Made by a program: the position numbers and the translations under genes
IMG/VR virus record: IMGVR_UViG_3300032050_000222
Location: 1 to 47,764 of that record
Strand: one strand, 5' to 3'
Origin: a virus
DNA: 47,764 nt
Part shown: positions 9,128 to 17,534 of the stretch, in pieces
Position numbering within the stretch: the stretch's first letter is position 1
Layout: every line of letters starts with the position of its first letter
The notes under the pieces: generated by a model
Databases searched by the model: none
Told to the model about the DNA's origin: nothing
Seen by the model: only the letters and a program-made list of their open reading frames with translations

Positions 9128-9688
9128 ATGGCGTTTAACTTTGAAGATCTAGAAGGCGTAGCTTCCGACCTACAGCAGATAGACGAGAGCGGTCTGTCGA
9201 AAGTTGCGTCCCTCGTGCGGAAACAGCTTGCACTCGAAGCACGAATCACGGACCTTGAAGCAGAACTCAAAGCTGCCAAAGCGCAGCTGGACTCAATATC
9301 GGGGGACTTGCTTCCTGCGGCTCTATCAGAACATGGGCTGTCACAGCTGAAGATGGCGGACGGGAGCGAGGTAAGCGTGTCTCGTTACTACGCTGCCTCT
9401 ATCCCCAAAGACAGGGCAGAAGAAGCGTTTGCGTGGTTGCAAGAGAACGACTTTGCAGACATCGTGAAGAACCAGATCAGCACGTCGTTCGGTAGAAACG
9501 AGTCCAACCGCGCCAATGATCTGTTTCATAAGTTGGAACAAGAGGGGTATGCCCCCTCCCAAAAGCAGTGGGTGGAGCCAATGACGCTCAAGGCTTTTGT
9601 CAAAGAGCAGGTGGAAGCGGGAAGAGAAATACCGTCAGACCTGTTCGGCATCTTCATTGGTGAAAAAGCGAAAATCCGGAGAAAGTAA
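9128..9688 (+). CDS. Hypothetical coiled-coil protein of the replication block
   Basis: 186 residues, with AAAGGA before the ATG at 9128. Residues ~30-58 form a strong heptad-like coiled coil (ALEARITDLEAELKAAKAQL). The rest is mixed alpha/beta, with a basic C-terminus (EKAKIRRK). Its stop is immediately followed by the start of the SSB-like gene, so the two are translationally coupled. Coiled-coil N-terminus plus DNA-metabolism context recalls Gam-like or host-nuclease-inhibiting phage proteins, but I see no decisive motif and leave the function open. Confidence 0.75.
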   Translation: MAFNFEDLEGVASDLQQIDESGLSKVASLVRKQLALEARITDLEAELKAAKAQLDSISGDLLPAALSEHGLSQLKMADGSEVSVSRYYAASIPKDRAEEAFAWLQENDFADIVKNQISTSFGRNESNRANDLFHKLEQEGYAPSQKQWVEPMTLKAFVKEQVEAGREIPSDLFGIFIGEKAKIRRK

Positions 9689-10513
9689 ATGGCTAACGCA
9701 GTTGCAAAGAAAGAAGCAGCTTCAAAGGAAGTGGCGGTGTACGACACCAGCGTGTTCGAGCAGTTCGCCAACGCAGGCATGGAGGATGTCCGCTCAGAGG
9801 ATATGTCCGTACCATTCCTGCGTATCCTCGCGCAGCTGTCACCGCAGGTGAACAAGCGTGATGGTGCGTACGTCAACGGCGCAGAAGCGGGCATGATCTA
9901 CAACACCGTGGCGAACGAAGTGTACAGCGGAGAAGATGGCGTGACCGTCATCCCCTGCTACTACAGCCGTCGCTACGTTGAGTGGAAGCCGCGCGAAAAA
10001 GGTGGCGGCTACGTCGCCAGCTACAACGCCGATGATCCTATCGTCTCGAAGTCCTATCGTGACGACAAGGGCAACGACATCCTGCCGAACGGAAACCTGT
10101 TGACCAACACGGCGCAGTTCTTCGTTCTTATGATGCACCCCGACCTCGGCCCGCAGCGGTGCCTCATCACCATGAGCAGCACGCAGCTGAAGAAGGCCCG
10201 CAAGTGGCTGACGCAGATGCAGTCCTTGCAGGCCAAGGGCAAGAACGGAATGTTCACGCTGCCCATGATGAGCCACAAGTATCGTCTTCGCACTGTCGAG
10301 GAGCGTAACGACAAGGGCTCGTGGTTCGGTTGGGACATCACGCGCGAAGGTCCGCTCGACATGGCTGACGAAGCAGACCTGTTCGAGATGGCGCTGAACT
10401 TCGCCAAGTCCATCAAGGCTGGCGAAGTGAAGGTGAAGGAAGAGATGGGCGAGGAGAGCTTTGGTAAGAGTTCCAATGCTCGTCCTGTGGACGACGACAA
10501 CGTGCCTTTCTGA
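9689..10513 (+). CDS. Putative single-stranded DNA-binding protein
   Basis: 274 residues; the ATG directly follows the upstream TAA and is preceded by GGAGAAAG. The core is rich in aromatic and basic residues (YYSRRYVEWKPREKGGGY), as in OB-fold ssDNA-binding surfaces. The extreme C-terminus is DDDNVPF, close to the acidic DDDIPF tail that bacterial SSBs and phage analogues use to recruit replication partners. It sits directly before primase, helicase and polymerase. The fold itself is not proven from sequence, so the call rests on tail, composition and context. Confidence 0.65.
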   Translation: MANAVAKKEAASKEVAVYDTSVFEQFANAGMEDVRSEDMSVPFLRILAQLSPQVNKRDGAYVNGAEAGMIYNTVANEVYSGEDGVTVIPCYYSRRYVEWKPREKGGGYVASYNADDPIVSKSYRDDKGNDILPNGNLLTNTAQFFVLMMHPDLGPQRCLITMSSTQLKKARKWLTQMQSLQAKGKNGMFTLPMMSHKYRLRTVEERNDKGSWFGWDITREGPLDMADEADLFEMALNFAKSIKAGEVKVKEEMGEESFGKSSNARPVDDDNVPF

Positions 10514-10534
10514 TAGGGCGTAAGGTCTATCCTC

Positions 10535-10565
10535 GGGGCGCTTGATCTAACGGGTCGAGCGCCCC
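10535..10565 (+). other. Strong intergenic hairpin between SSB-like and primase genes
   Basis: GGGGCGCTTGA (10535-10545) pairs with TCGAGCGCCCC (10555-10565), with one T-G pair and a 9-nt loop. There is no T tract after it, so it is a poor intrinsic terminator. It may instead stabilise the upstream mRNA end or attenuate transcription into the primase gene. Confidence 0.5.
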
Positions 10566-10592
10566 ATTCCCTGTCACTTCGGAGTCTTAGAA

Positions 10593-12119
10593 ATGGACTT
10601 GGCACGGCGGTTTTTTGACCTCTTCAGAGGTAACGACCGAGCGCATGGAACTTTCAGCGTTCAAACCGACAGAGAGCGGGATGGGAAGAAACAAGGTGTA
10701 GCGCGCGTTCTCAAAGAAACAACGACCACTGACCATTGGGCCGCGCACATATCCGGCACGCAGGGTCTTGGCATCATCCCCATCAAGGACAACAACAGCT
10801 GTCACTGGGGCGCTATCGACATCGACGTTTACAACCTCGATCACAAGGTCCTGATCTCGAAGATCAAGACGCTGAACATCCCCGGCATCGTCTGCCGCAG
10901 CAAGTCTGGCGGCGCGCACCTGTTTTTCTTTTTCAAGGAGGAGCTTCCGGCCTCGGTCCTCCAACCAAAGCTGCGCGACATCGCGTCAGTCCTCGGCTAT
11001 GCGGGGTCGGAGATATTCCCAAAGCAGACGGAGATTCTTGTCGAGCGCGGGGACACCGGCAACTTCCTGAACATGCCCTACTTCATGGGCGAGGACACGA
11101 CGCGGTACGGGTTCAATCGTGATGGCGTGTCGCTTGGAATGTCAGAGTTCCTCGACTACGCGGAGAGTATGCTCCTCGACCTTGATCCTTTCCTCGATGT
11201 CCAGACGAACACCGTCAAGGACGAGACAGTCCTTCCCAACGGACCCCCATGTCTCCAGCATCTTTGCTCAGAAGGGTTCGGAGAGGGGAGCAGGAACAAC
11301 GCCCTGTTCAGCCTCGGCGTCTATGCGCGTCTGTCAGACAAGCAGAACTGGGAAAACCTGATACAGAAATATAACATGGACTACATGAAGCCGCCGCTGC
11401 CAGCGAATGAGGTGGCGACGATCATCAAGCAGCTTCAAAAGAAAGAGTACTACTACAAGTGCGAGGACCAACCCCTCGTCAACTTCTGCAACAAAAGCCT
11501 GTGCATGACGCGCAAGTACGGCGTCGGCCCCGGCGAGTTGAACAACGAGCTATCGAGCCTGACAAAGATCGACGGCGATCCGCCGATATGGTTGCTCAAC
11601 GTCGATGGCAGTCGCGTCGAACTAAGCACAGAAGCCCTTGTCTCCCAGCTAGTTTTTCAACGCGAGTGCGTGGCGCAGGTGAACAAGTATCCTGTCGGCA
11701 TGAGCGCAAAAGCGTGGCAGGCTCGGATGCAGGTGCTTCTCAACAATCTCACCATCATCGAGGTCCCGCCGGACGCGACCCTCAAGGGAGCCTTCGAAGA
11801 CCTGCTGTTCTCGTTCTGCTGCGACCGAGCCAAGGGCACCGAACGCGAGGACATTCTGCAAGGCATCGCCGTCTGGATGAAAGGTCGCGTCTACTTCCAG
11901 ATCAAGGACGTGATGAAGCATCTGCTGGTGAACGACTTCAAGACCTACACGTCGAACCGGATCGCGCTGCGTGTGAAGGAGTTGGGTGCGGAGAAGATGT
12001 TCTGGCAGGTCAAGGGGAAGGGTGTCCACGTCTGGGGCTTTCCAGAGGAGTTCTTCGGCAGCGCGAGTTCTGTCAACCTCGACCTGCCCGAACGCAAGCG
12101 CCGGGACGACATCCTATGA
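10593..12119 (+). CDS. Archaeo-eukaryotic (AEP) type DNA primase
   Basis: 508 residues, GGAG 8 nt before the ATG. The AEP catalytic signature is visible: AIDID with D76 and D78, then SKSGGAHLFFF with H109 (the sxH motif). This family is related to the TOTE-system and PrimPol-like primases and would make primers for lagging-strand synthesis. Around residues 288-310 the pattern CEDQPLVNFCNKSLCMTRKYG has three Cys residues (C-x9-C-x4-C), a likely metal-binding segment often seen after AEP domains. No ring-type replicative helicase domain is fused; the next gene, overlapping by 4 nt, is a superfamily 1 helicase that may act with it. Confidence 0.85.
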   Translation: MDLARRFFDLFRGNDRAHGTFSVQTDRERDGKKQGVARVLKETTTTDHWAAHISGTQGLGIIPIKDNNSCHWGAIDIDVYNLDHKVLISKIKTLNIPGIVCRSKSGGAHLFFFFKEELPASVLQPKLRDIASVLGYAGSEIFPKQTEILVERGDTGNFLNMPYFMGEDTTRYGFNRDGVSLGMSEFLDYAESMLLDLDPFLDVQTNTVKDETVLPNGPPCLQHLCSEGFGEGSRNNALFSLGVYARLSDKQNWENLIQKYNMDYMKPPLPANEVATIIKQLQKKEYYYKCEDQPLVNFCNKSLCMTRKYGVGPGELNNELSSLTKIDGDPPIWLLNVDGSRVELSTEALVSQLVFQRECVAQVNKYPVGMSAKAWQARMQVLLNNLTIIEVPPDATLKGAFEDLLFSFCCDRAKGTEREDILQGIAVWMKGRVYFQIKDVMKHLLVNDFKTYTSNRIALRVKELGAEKMFWQVKGKGVHVWGFPEEFFGSASSVNLDLPERKRRDDIL

Positions 12120-13633
12120 ACATCATCCTTGGACCTCCCGGAACAGGGAAGACGACCCGTCTTCTGACGCTCGTCGAGAGCTACATGGAAGCGGGTGTCC
12201 CGCCCGACCGGATCGGATACCTGTCGTTCACAAGACGTGCCGCGCACGAGGCGATCTCCCGCGCCTGCGCCCGCTTCAAGATGACAGAGAAGGACTTCCC
12301 GTACTTCCGGACGCTGCACAGTCTGGCCTACCACCAGCTTGGTATTGGCAAGAACAGCATCATGACCGGCAAGCACTACCGGGAAGTTGGTGACTGGCTG
12401 AAGATCGGCGGCTTCTCCGATGGGACCACGCTTCCCGAAGGGCCGTTCGCGGACTTCGGCTTTGGCGACAAGTTCCTTGAGATCATCAACATCGCCCGCA
12501 TCTGCAAGACGCCGCTGCGCGAGGTCTACAACGGATCGTCTGTCCCGCTGCGGACGGACTGGAGCCGCGTGGACTACGTGGATCGGGGGCTGCGCGTCTA
12601 CAAGAAAGACAATCACGTCTACGACTACACCGACATGCTCGAAATGTTCATCGAGCGCGAGGTCGCCCCCAGCCTTGAGGTCGTGCTGATCGACGAGGTG
12701 CAGGACCTGTCACCGCTCCAGTGGCAGATGGTTCACGCCATCATCGCCAAAGCTAAAGAAGTCTACATCGCAGGTGATGACGACCAAGCGATCTATCGCT
12801 GGGCGGGCGCTGACGTGGATTACTTCGTCCGGCTTGAGGGTAAGGTGGAGGTGCTGGGCCAGAGCTACCGCATCCCTGCCGCACATCACGACATCAGCCA
12901 GAAGGTCATCAACCGGATCTACAACCGCCGCCAAAAGGACTTCCTGCCACGGGAAGACAAAGGCGAGGTGCAGTGGTACAGGCACAGCGAAGAAGTGGAC
13001 CTGTCAGCCGGTGACTGGCTGCTGCTGTCGCGCACAAGAAAAGGCGCTAACAATCTGGAGCAGGAGGTTCGGCAGCGCGGGTTCCTTTACTCGTACAACG
13101 CCAGCACCAGCATCGAGTCCGAGATCGTTGACGCGGTGAGGAACTGGACCGACCTGCGCGAAGGCAAGCGCCTACGCGCGTCTGACATCAAGAAGATTTA
13201 CAAGTACATGGCGCTGGGGACAGAGGTCGCCTACGGCCATAAGACGATGCCGGGGGTGGACGATACGCTGTTCTTGGGTATCGACGATCTGATCTCGGAC
13301 CACGGCCTTTTGCATACGCGCCCGTGGGAAGAAAGCATGGCGAAGATCCCCGAGGTGGATCGCCGCTACCTTCAAATCTGCATCCGCAACAACGAGTCCT
13401 TCAAGGACAAGCCCCGCATCACGATCTCCACAATACACGGGGCGAAAGGAGGAGAGGCGACCAGCGTCCTGTTGCTGACAGATGGCGTCCGCCGAAACAA
13501 CAGCCTATGGAAACGCAATGCCTACGACGAAGACGACGAGGCCAGAGTCTTCTACGTGGGTCTGACGCGGGCGAAGAAGAGCCTGCATCTCATTCATCCA
13601 ATGGTGTCGAGGGGCTATGACATCCCACACTAG
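12116..13633 (+). CDS. UvrD/PcrA-like superfamily 1 DNA helicase
   Basis: 505 residues starting at an ATG that overlaps the primase stop as ATGA, so translation is coupled. All key SF1A motifs are present: Walker A GPPGTGKT (residues 6-13), Walker B DEVQD (193-197), AGDDDQAIYRWAG, QSYRIP, STIHGAKGGEA and FYVGLTRAKK near the C-terminus. It would unwind DNA with 3'-5' polarity for the adjacent polymerase and primase. It is shorter than bacterial UvrD (~720 aa), consistent with the phage replicative SF1 helicases. The same frame stays open far upstream, but that part overlaps the primase in another frame and is not coding. Confidence 0.92.
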   Translation: MNIILGPPGTGKTTRLLTLVESYMEAGVPPDRIGYLSFTRRAAHEAISRACARFKMTEKDFPYFRTLHSLAYHQLGIGKNSIMTGKHYREVGDWLKIGGFSDGTTLPEGPFADFGFGDKFLEIINIARICKTPLREVYNGSSVPLRTDWSRVDYVDRGLRVYKKDNHVYDYTDMLEMFIEREVAPSLEVVLIDEVQDLSPLQWQMVHAIIAKAKEVYIAGDDDQAIYRWAGADVDYFVRLEGKVEVLGQSYRIPAAHHDISQKVINRIYNRRQKDFLPREDKGEVQWYRHSEEVDLSAGDWLLLSRTRKGANNLEQEVRQRGFLYSYNASTSIESEIVDAVRNWTDLREGKRLRASDIKKIYKYMALGTEVAYGHKTMPGVDDTLFLGIDDLISDHGLLHTRPWEESMAKIPEVDRRYLQICIRNNESFKDKPRITISTIHGAKGGEATSVLLLTDGVRRNNSLWKRNAYDEDDEARVFYVGLTRAKKSLHLIHPMVSRGYDIPH

Positions 13634-13841
13634 CCCCGCGATCCTCCGCGCAGTCTGCCACTGCGCCTTGGAATCCCACCTCCTCACACGTCGAGGACTG
13701 AAAAAGAAGTGGCCTATGTGCTACTGCGGCAAGCCCATGAGGATAGAAAATGTCACAGATACCGCTCTTCCAAACAGTCTCCGAGTGGGTGATGCCGGAC
13801 GGCTTCCCGAACCTGTCAGAAGCACGGGAGATAGCGATTGA
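13617..13841 (+). CDS. Possible small zinc-binding protein overlapping helicase and polymerase
   Basis: 74 residues. The ATG at 13617 overlaps the helicase stop region and has GAGGGG 3 nt before it. Residues 14-40 hold two CxC pairs (CHC and CYC), which could bind one zinc ion. It then overlaps the polymerase gene by 92 nt, an unusual length, so the C-terminal part could be a shadow. The only support is ribosome-binding site, coupling and Cys spacing. Confidence 0.35.
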   Translation: MTSHTSPAILRAVCHCALESHLLTRRGLKKKWPMCYCGKPMRIENVTDTALPNSLRVGDAGRLPEPVRSTGDSD

Positions 13842-15633
13842 CCTTGAAACCTACGACCCGCAACTGAAAGAGCGTGGGAGTGGGTGGCCCACCAAGAACG
13901 GGCACATCATCGGCATCGCTGTCGCCACGGACTTCGGAGCTTGGTACTTCCCGATCCGTCACCAAAGCGGCGGGAACATGGACCCCGACGTGGTGATCCG
14001 CTGGTTGAAGCGCATCTGCTCCGACCCGTCAAAGGACTACATCTTCCATAACGCAAGCTACGACGTGGGCTGGCTGCTGACAGAAGGCGTCGAGATCAAG
14101 GGCCGCGTCGTTGACACGATGGTCGCCGCTCCGCTGATTGACGAGAACCGCTTCAGCTATGCGCTGACAAACCTCGGACGCGATTACCTTTACGAGAAGA
14201 AGGACGAGCGCCTGCTGCGCGAAGCCGCCGCCGAGTGGAGCGTCGATGCGAAAGCGGAGATGTACAAGCTCCCGCCCCAATACGTCGGTCCGTATGCAGA
14301 GCAGGATGCTGCCCTGACCCTGCGCCTGTGGCGCCACTTCCAAGGGCTCATCATCAAGGAGGATGTCTCAAGCATCTTCGACCTTGAACTGCGTGTCCTG
14401 CGGACCACCGTGAAGATGCGCCAGCGTGGCGTGCGCGTGGACGTGGAAGGCGCGGAGGCTGTGCGCCGGGATCTTGAAGGGCGCGAGAAGGCGATCCTTC
14501 ACGCGATCAAGAAGGAGCATGGGCTCGACGTTGACATCTGGGCGGCGGTGAGCGTGGCGAAGGTCTTCGACAGCGCGGGCCTGACATACCCGAGAACGGA
14601 GGCGACCAACGCGCCGAGCTTCACGAAGGAGTTCCTGTCCTCGAACAAGCATCCGCTCCCGAAGCAGATCGTACTGGCGCGCGAGTACAACAAAGCCCGC
14701 ACCACGTTCATCGACGCGATCACGAAGTACGAACACAACGGTCGCATCCACGCCGACATCCACCAGCTGCGGTCTGACAGCGGCGGCACAATCACGGGCC
14801 GCTTCAGCTACTCGAACCCCAACCTCCAGCAGCTGCCCGCCCGGAACGAGGAGATCGGGCCGATGATCCGGGGGCTGTTCCTGCCAGAAGAAGGACAGCA
14901 GTGGGGGAGCTTCGACTACTCCTCCCAAGAACCCCGGATCGTGGTCCACTACGCATCGCTCTTGGGATTGCTCGGGGCCGACGACTTCGTGGAGAAGTAT
15001 CAGGCTGACAAGTACTCCGACTTCCACCAGATCGCCGCCGACATCGTGGGCGTCCCGCGCAAGCAAGCAAAGACCATCAACCTTGGACTCTTCTACGGGA
15101 TGGGCGTGACCAAACTCGCCGCGCAGCTGGGCTTGGACATGGCAGATGCGAAGGACTTGTTCGCCAAGTATCACCAGCAGGTCCCGTTCGTGAAGGACAT
15201 CAGCGAGTACGTCTCCAACCGAGCAGGGACCAAGGGCTTCGTCCGCACGCTGCTGGGGCGTAAGTGCCGCTACGATAAGTGGGAGCCCTCTCTGTTCGGG
15301 GTCCACAAACCAATGCCCTACGACGAAGCCTTCGCGACCTACGGCAAGGGCATCCGCCGCGCCTTCACCTACAAGGCCCTGAACGGCCTGATCCAAGGAT
15401 CAGCCGCCGACCAAACCAAAATGGCGATGGTGACGCTCGATGACGAAGGGATGCTGCCGCTTGTCCAGATCCACGACGAACTGGCGATGACGGTCCCCGA
15501 CAGGAAGACCGCCGAGCGCATCGCGGAGATCATGGAAACCTGCGTCGGACTGCAAGTCCCGTCAGTGGTTGACGCAGAGTTTGGAAAATCATGGGGTTAC
15601 GCTACAAAGAAGATTGACGATGCTTGGTCCTGA
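13750..15633 (+). CDS. Family A DNA polymerase with 3'-5' exonuclease
   Basis: 627 residues. The exonuclease domain opens with IDLET (D31, E33) and has HNASYDVGWL as Exo II. The polymerase domain has motif A SFDYSSQEPR (D389), motif B RKQAKTINLGLFYGMG and motif C IHDEL (H575, D576, E577). There is no 5'-3' exonuclease domain, as in T7-type replicative enzymes. Start at the ATG preceded by AGGAT. It is the replicative polymerase, placed behind SSB-like, primase and helicase genes on the same strand. Confidence 0.96.
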   Translation: MSQIPLFQTVSEWVMPDGFPNLSEAREIAIDLETYDPQLKERGSGWPTKNGHIIGIAVATDFGAWYFPIRHQSGGNMDPDVVIRWLKRICSDPSKDYIFHNASYDVGWLLTEGVEIKGRVVDTMVAAPLIDENRFSYALTNLGRDYLYEKKDERLLREAAAEWSVDAKAEMYKLPPQYVGPYAEQDAALTLRLWRHFQGLIIKEDVSSIFDLELRVLRTTVKMRQRGVRVDVEGAEAVRRDLEGREKAILHAIKKEHGLDVDIWAAVSVAKVFDSAGLTYPRTEATNAPSFTKEFLSSNKHPLPKQIVLAREYNKARTTFIDAITKYEHNGRIHADIHQLRSDSGGTITGRFSYSNPNLQQLPARNEEIGPMIRGLFLPEEGQQWGSFDYSSQEPRIVVHYASLLGLLGADDFVEKYQADKYSDFHQIAADIVGVPRKQAKTINLGLFYGMGVTKLAAQLGLDMADAKDLFAKYHQQVPFVKDISEYVSNRAGTKGFVRTLLGRKCRYDKWEPSLFGVHKPMPYDEAFATYGKGIRRAFTYKALNGLIQGSAADQTKMAMVTLDDEGMLPLVQIHDELAMTVPDRKTAERIAEIMETCVGLQVPSVVDAEFGKSWGYATKKIDDAWS

Positions 15634-15760
15634 TTCGCTGCTCCACCGCCGACTCGTTAACCTGCTGCGCGAGAGCGGGCTTGGTCTGTCAGAAGCTGAA
15701 CAGCTGGCAGGTAGGGTCCTCGCCCTCGTCATGTCGTTTGTCAACAGAAGGTTAATCTGA
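15620..15760 (+). CDS. Small hypothetical protein, 46 aa
   Basis: Starts at an ATG 14 nt inside the polymerase end and runs to 15760. The predicted product is mostly helical (LLRESGLGLSEAEQLAGRVL) with no recognised domain. The ribosome-binding site is weak (AAGAAG), so expression would rely on coupling to the polymerase. The promoter of the following regulator lies over its last codons. Confidence 0.5.
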   Translation: MLGPDSLLHRRLVNLLRESGLGLSEAEQLAGRVLALVMSFVNRRLI

Positions 15761-15766
15761 TATAAA
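15738..15766 (+). promoter_or_regulatory. Promoter for the winged-helix gene, predicting a leaderless mRNA
   Basis: TTGTCA (15738-15743) and TATAAA (15761-15766) are separated by exactly 17 bp, matching five of six consensus bases in each box. The expected start site, 6-7 nt past the -10 box, falls on or next to the ATG at 15773. No Shine-Dalgarno sequence is present before that ATG. Confidence 0.65.
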
Positions 15767-15772
15767 GTTCTC

Positions 15773-16141
15773 ATGTCGATCTTGGTTGAAGTCCGTCAGG
15801 AAAGAGACAAGCTCAAGCAAAAGCTTGAGGGGATAACGCAGAAGCGGGACATCGAGAGTCTCCCGTATTCGATGGCGTTTCTCCTGCCGCGTCAGCTTGC
15901 CCACATTCTGCGGGCTCTTCACCTTGAGGCGGATGCTGTCAACCGGGATGAGATCCTGTCCATTATCACGATGACAGGGCGTAGCGCGGAGATCCAATCC
16001 TCGCGGGTGGTGGACGTAGCAATATGCCGACTCAACAAGAGGCTCAAGGAACACGGCTTGCGTGTCAGGAACCTTCGCGGAGTCGGCTTCTATTTTAACG
16101 CACAGGATAAAGCCACGATCAAGAAGATCATGGCTCGTTAA
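15773..16141 (+). CDS. Winged-helix transcription regulator (OmpR-type DNA-binding fold)
   Basis: 122 residues. The C-terminal half, VDVAICRLNKRL followed by VRNLRGVGFYF, matches the recognition helix and wing of the trans_reg_C family found in OmpR-type response regulators, but no receiver domain is present. Residues ~5-25 are a basic coiled-coil-like helix that could dimerise. The gene is last on the + strand and overlaps the convergent - strand gene by 4 nt. Its own promoter and lack of a ribosome-binding site suggest separate control. A role as the early/late switch regulator is inference. Confidence 0.75.
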   Translation: MSILVEVRQERDKLKQKLEGITQKRDIESLPYSMAFLLPRQLAHILRALHLEADAVNRDEILSIITMTGRSAEIQSSRVVDVAICRLNKRLKEHGLRVRNLRGVGFYFNAQDKATIKKIMAR

Positions 16142-16428
16142 TGATACAGCGACAGAAGCCAGTCCCGCGCTTCCTTTTTTGAGAAGCACAGGCGCACGTC
16201 GCCGTGCACCGTGACAGCGCGATAGGCCTTGCCCTCGCGCTTATCCAACTCAGTGACGTTTATCCAGCCCACGACCTTCTCGAAGTAGGTGAGCGTGAAC
16301 GTCCCGTCCCCTTCCTGCGTCAGCTGGATCGGGTTGCTCCCCGGCACTCTGGCCGGGGCCTCCTTCTTTTCTGGCGCTGTCATCACGACCCCGCACATAT
16401 CAGCGATGTCTTTCGGGAGAGCGTCCAT
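16138..16428 (-). CDS. Hypothetical protein, 96 aa
   Basis: Last gene of the - strand accessory operon, with TAAGG just before the ATG. The central part (GTFTLTYFEKVVGWINVTE) looks beta-rich and the C-terminal FSKKEARDWLLSLYH is helical. No family was recognised. It lies 2 nt behind the DUF3846-like gene and shares its promoter. Confidence 0.7.
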   Translation of the reverse strand: MDALPKDIADMCGVVMTAPEKKEAPARVPGSNPIQLTQEGDGTFTLTYFEKVVGWINVTELDKREGKAYRAVTVHGDVRLCFSKKEARDWLLSLYH

Positions 16429-16430
16429 CC

Positions 16431-16796
16431 TTACGCCTCCCCGTAAGGGAGGCCGTGAGAGAACGCGATGGCCTGCGCGATGTTCAAGAACTTGATGCCG
16501 GGAATGTCCGTCACCTCGTCCGGAAGACCAAGCGTGTGGCCCTCGTCGTCAACGTCGCCCAGAACAAGCCCGTTGCCAGCCAGCGGCTGCGGCCAGCCGG
16601 GGAGCAGGAAGAAATGCTCCGGCGCGTTCAGCAGACCCTCATCGTCAACGAAGATGCTGACCTTGTGCCCACCAACCTCGGCATACACAACGTCGAACAG
16701 CTCGCAGCCGATCAGGTCGTAAATGGTTTTGTAGTCGCCGCTGTACTCGACAGGGGTAACGGTCTTGTCGGTGGCGTTGATAAGAAGAGCTTTCAT
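16431..16796 (-). CDS. DUF3846-like protein
   Basis: 121 residues, AAAGG before the ATG. It opens MKALLINATDKTVTPVEY and contains IFVDDEGLLNAP, a pattern typical of DUF3846 proteins encoded by many phages and mobile elements. The molecular role of that family is unknown to me. The gene has its own promoter at 16833-16861 and is followed by one co-transcribed gene. Confidence 0.75.
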   Translation of the reverse strand: MKALLINATDKTVTPVEYSGDYKTIYDLIGCELFDVVYAEVGGHKVSIFVDDEGLLNAPEHFFLLPGWPQPLAGNGLVLGDVDDEGHTLGLPDEVTDIPGIKFLNIAQAIAFSHGLPYGEA

Positions 16797-16832
16797 CGTC
16801 GCAAACCTTTCTACGTTGTTGCGATGGAAGGG

Positions 16833-16861
16833 AGATTAACTGACCTGTTAAAGCTAGTCAA
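16833..16861 (-). promoter_or_regulatory. Promoter with an overlapping inverted repeat, upstream of the DUF3846-like gene
   Basis: On the - strand TTGACT (16856-16861) and TAATCT (16833-16838) are 17 bp apart, with an AT-rich tract upstream that could act as an UP element. Between the boxes, TTAAC (16836-16840) and GTTAA (16847-16851) form an inverted repeat with a 6-nt centre, a plausible operator. The -35 is strong and the -10 is weak, which fits a regulated promoter. Confidence 0.5.
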
Positions 16862-16879
16862 CCCCCCTTCTTTATTTTT

Positions 16880-17146
16880 TTATTTCATCGTGTTTCGGGA
16901 CGAGCCGCCTTTGCGCCCCGCCTCCATCGCAAGTTCCTTGTTTGTCGAGAACGCACGCTTCTCAGCGGGAACATTGCTCCCGCCATTCGTGCCAGCCTGA
17001 CGCGCCTTCTCTCGATCACGGGAGAACGTGCGCTTCTCAGCTGGCACCGCCTTACCGCCCATGCTCGCAATCTCCTTGCGGCGCTCTGGGCTGATGACGG
17101 CAAAGCCCCGCAGGATCTTCGGCTTCGGTGTTGCTTCTTCATCCAT
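16880..17146 (-). CDS. KGG-repeat (YciG-like) stress-type protein
   Basis: 88 residues from the ATG at 17146, chosen for its AAAGGAG site 9 nt upstream rather than the in-frame ATG at 17179. The protein carries three copies of the short repeat found in KGG/Con-10 stress proteins: MGGKAVPAEKRTFSRD, NGGSNVPAEKRAFSTN and AGRKGGS. Such proteins are small, basic and probably disordered, and may bind nucleic acid. The sequence before its start (CGTGGACC) is nearly identical to that before the gene at 19832. Confidence 0.7.
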   Translation of the reverse strand: MDEEATPKPKILRGFAVISPERRKEIASMGGKAVPAEKRTFSRDREKARQAGTNGGSNVPAEKRAFSTNKELAMEAGRKGGSSRNTMK

Positions 17147-17159
17147 GGTCCACGCTCCT

Positions 17160-17534
17160 TTAACCTTCGTCATCCACACGCGGCGGGTCAGTAATAGGCA
17201 GGCGAGGGATGGGCGCGAGCTTCGCGGCCATCTGACGGATGCCCTCCTCGGTGTCTTCCATCGCAGTGTCCATCTCGCCAGAGGCGAACTGCCCCGACAG
17301 CGCGAGATAGTCGATGCTGCTCATCAGACCCTGAAGATTGCGGCGGTTCTTCTTCATGCGCGCCATCTCGTAGCAGTGCATGAACATCGCGCCTTCGTAC
17401 AAGGACATCTCAACGCCCGTGATATTCTCAAAGATTTTGCACGCCCGATCCATTACGTCTTCCTCCTGACCATGCAGGTCGGCGCGTGAACGAAGAAGCG
17501 TGGCAGACTGTGACAGAATATCTCTATGGTTCAT
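17160..17534 (-). CDS. DUF6378-like protein
   Basis: 124 residues, AGGAG before the ATG. The opening MNHRDILSQSATLLRSRADLHG and the later helix ending in SSIDYLALSGQF match the DUF6378 pattern of phage proteins, which resembles all-alpha NTP pyrophosphatases of the MazG type. No clear metal-binding EXXE motif is visible. It overlaps the upstream zinc-ribbon gene by 11 nt. Confidence 0.65.
   Translation of the reverse strand: MNHRDILSQSATLLRSRADLHGQEEDVMDRACKIFENITGVEMSLYEGAMFMHCYEMARMKKNRRNLQGLMSSIDYLALSGQFASGEMDTAMEDTEEGIRQMAAKLAPIPRLPITDPPRVDDEG

Noticed and set aside
12116-13633. The long open frame from 11459 as a 724-residue helicase fusion
   Set aside because: The first 219 codons are a shadow of the primase gene; the helicase begins with its Walker A motif at the ATGA-coupled start at 12116.
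16836-16851. A CtrA binding site (TTAA-N7-TTAA)
   Set aside because: The spacing between the two TTAA words is 8, not 7; it is better explained as an inverted repeat.
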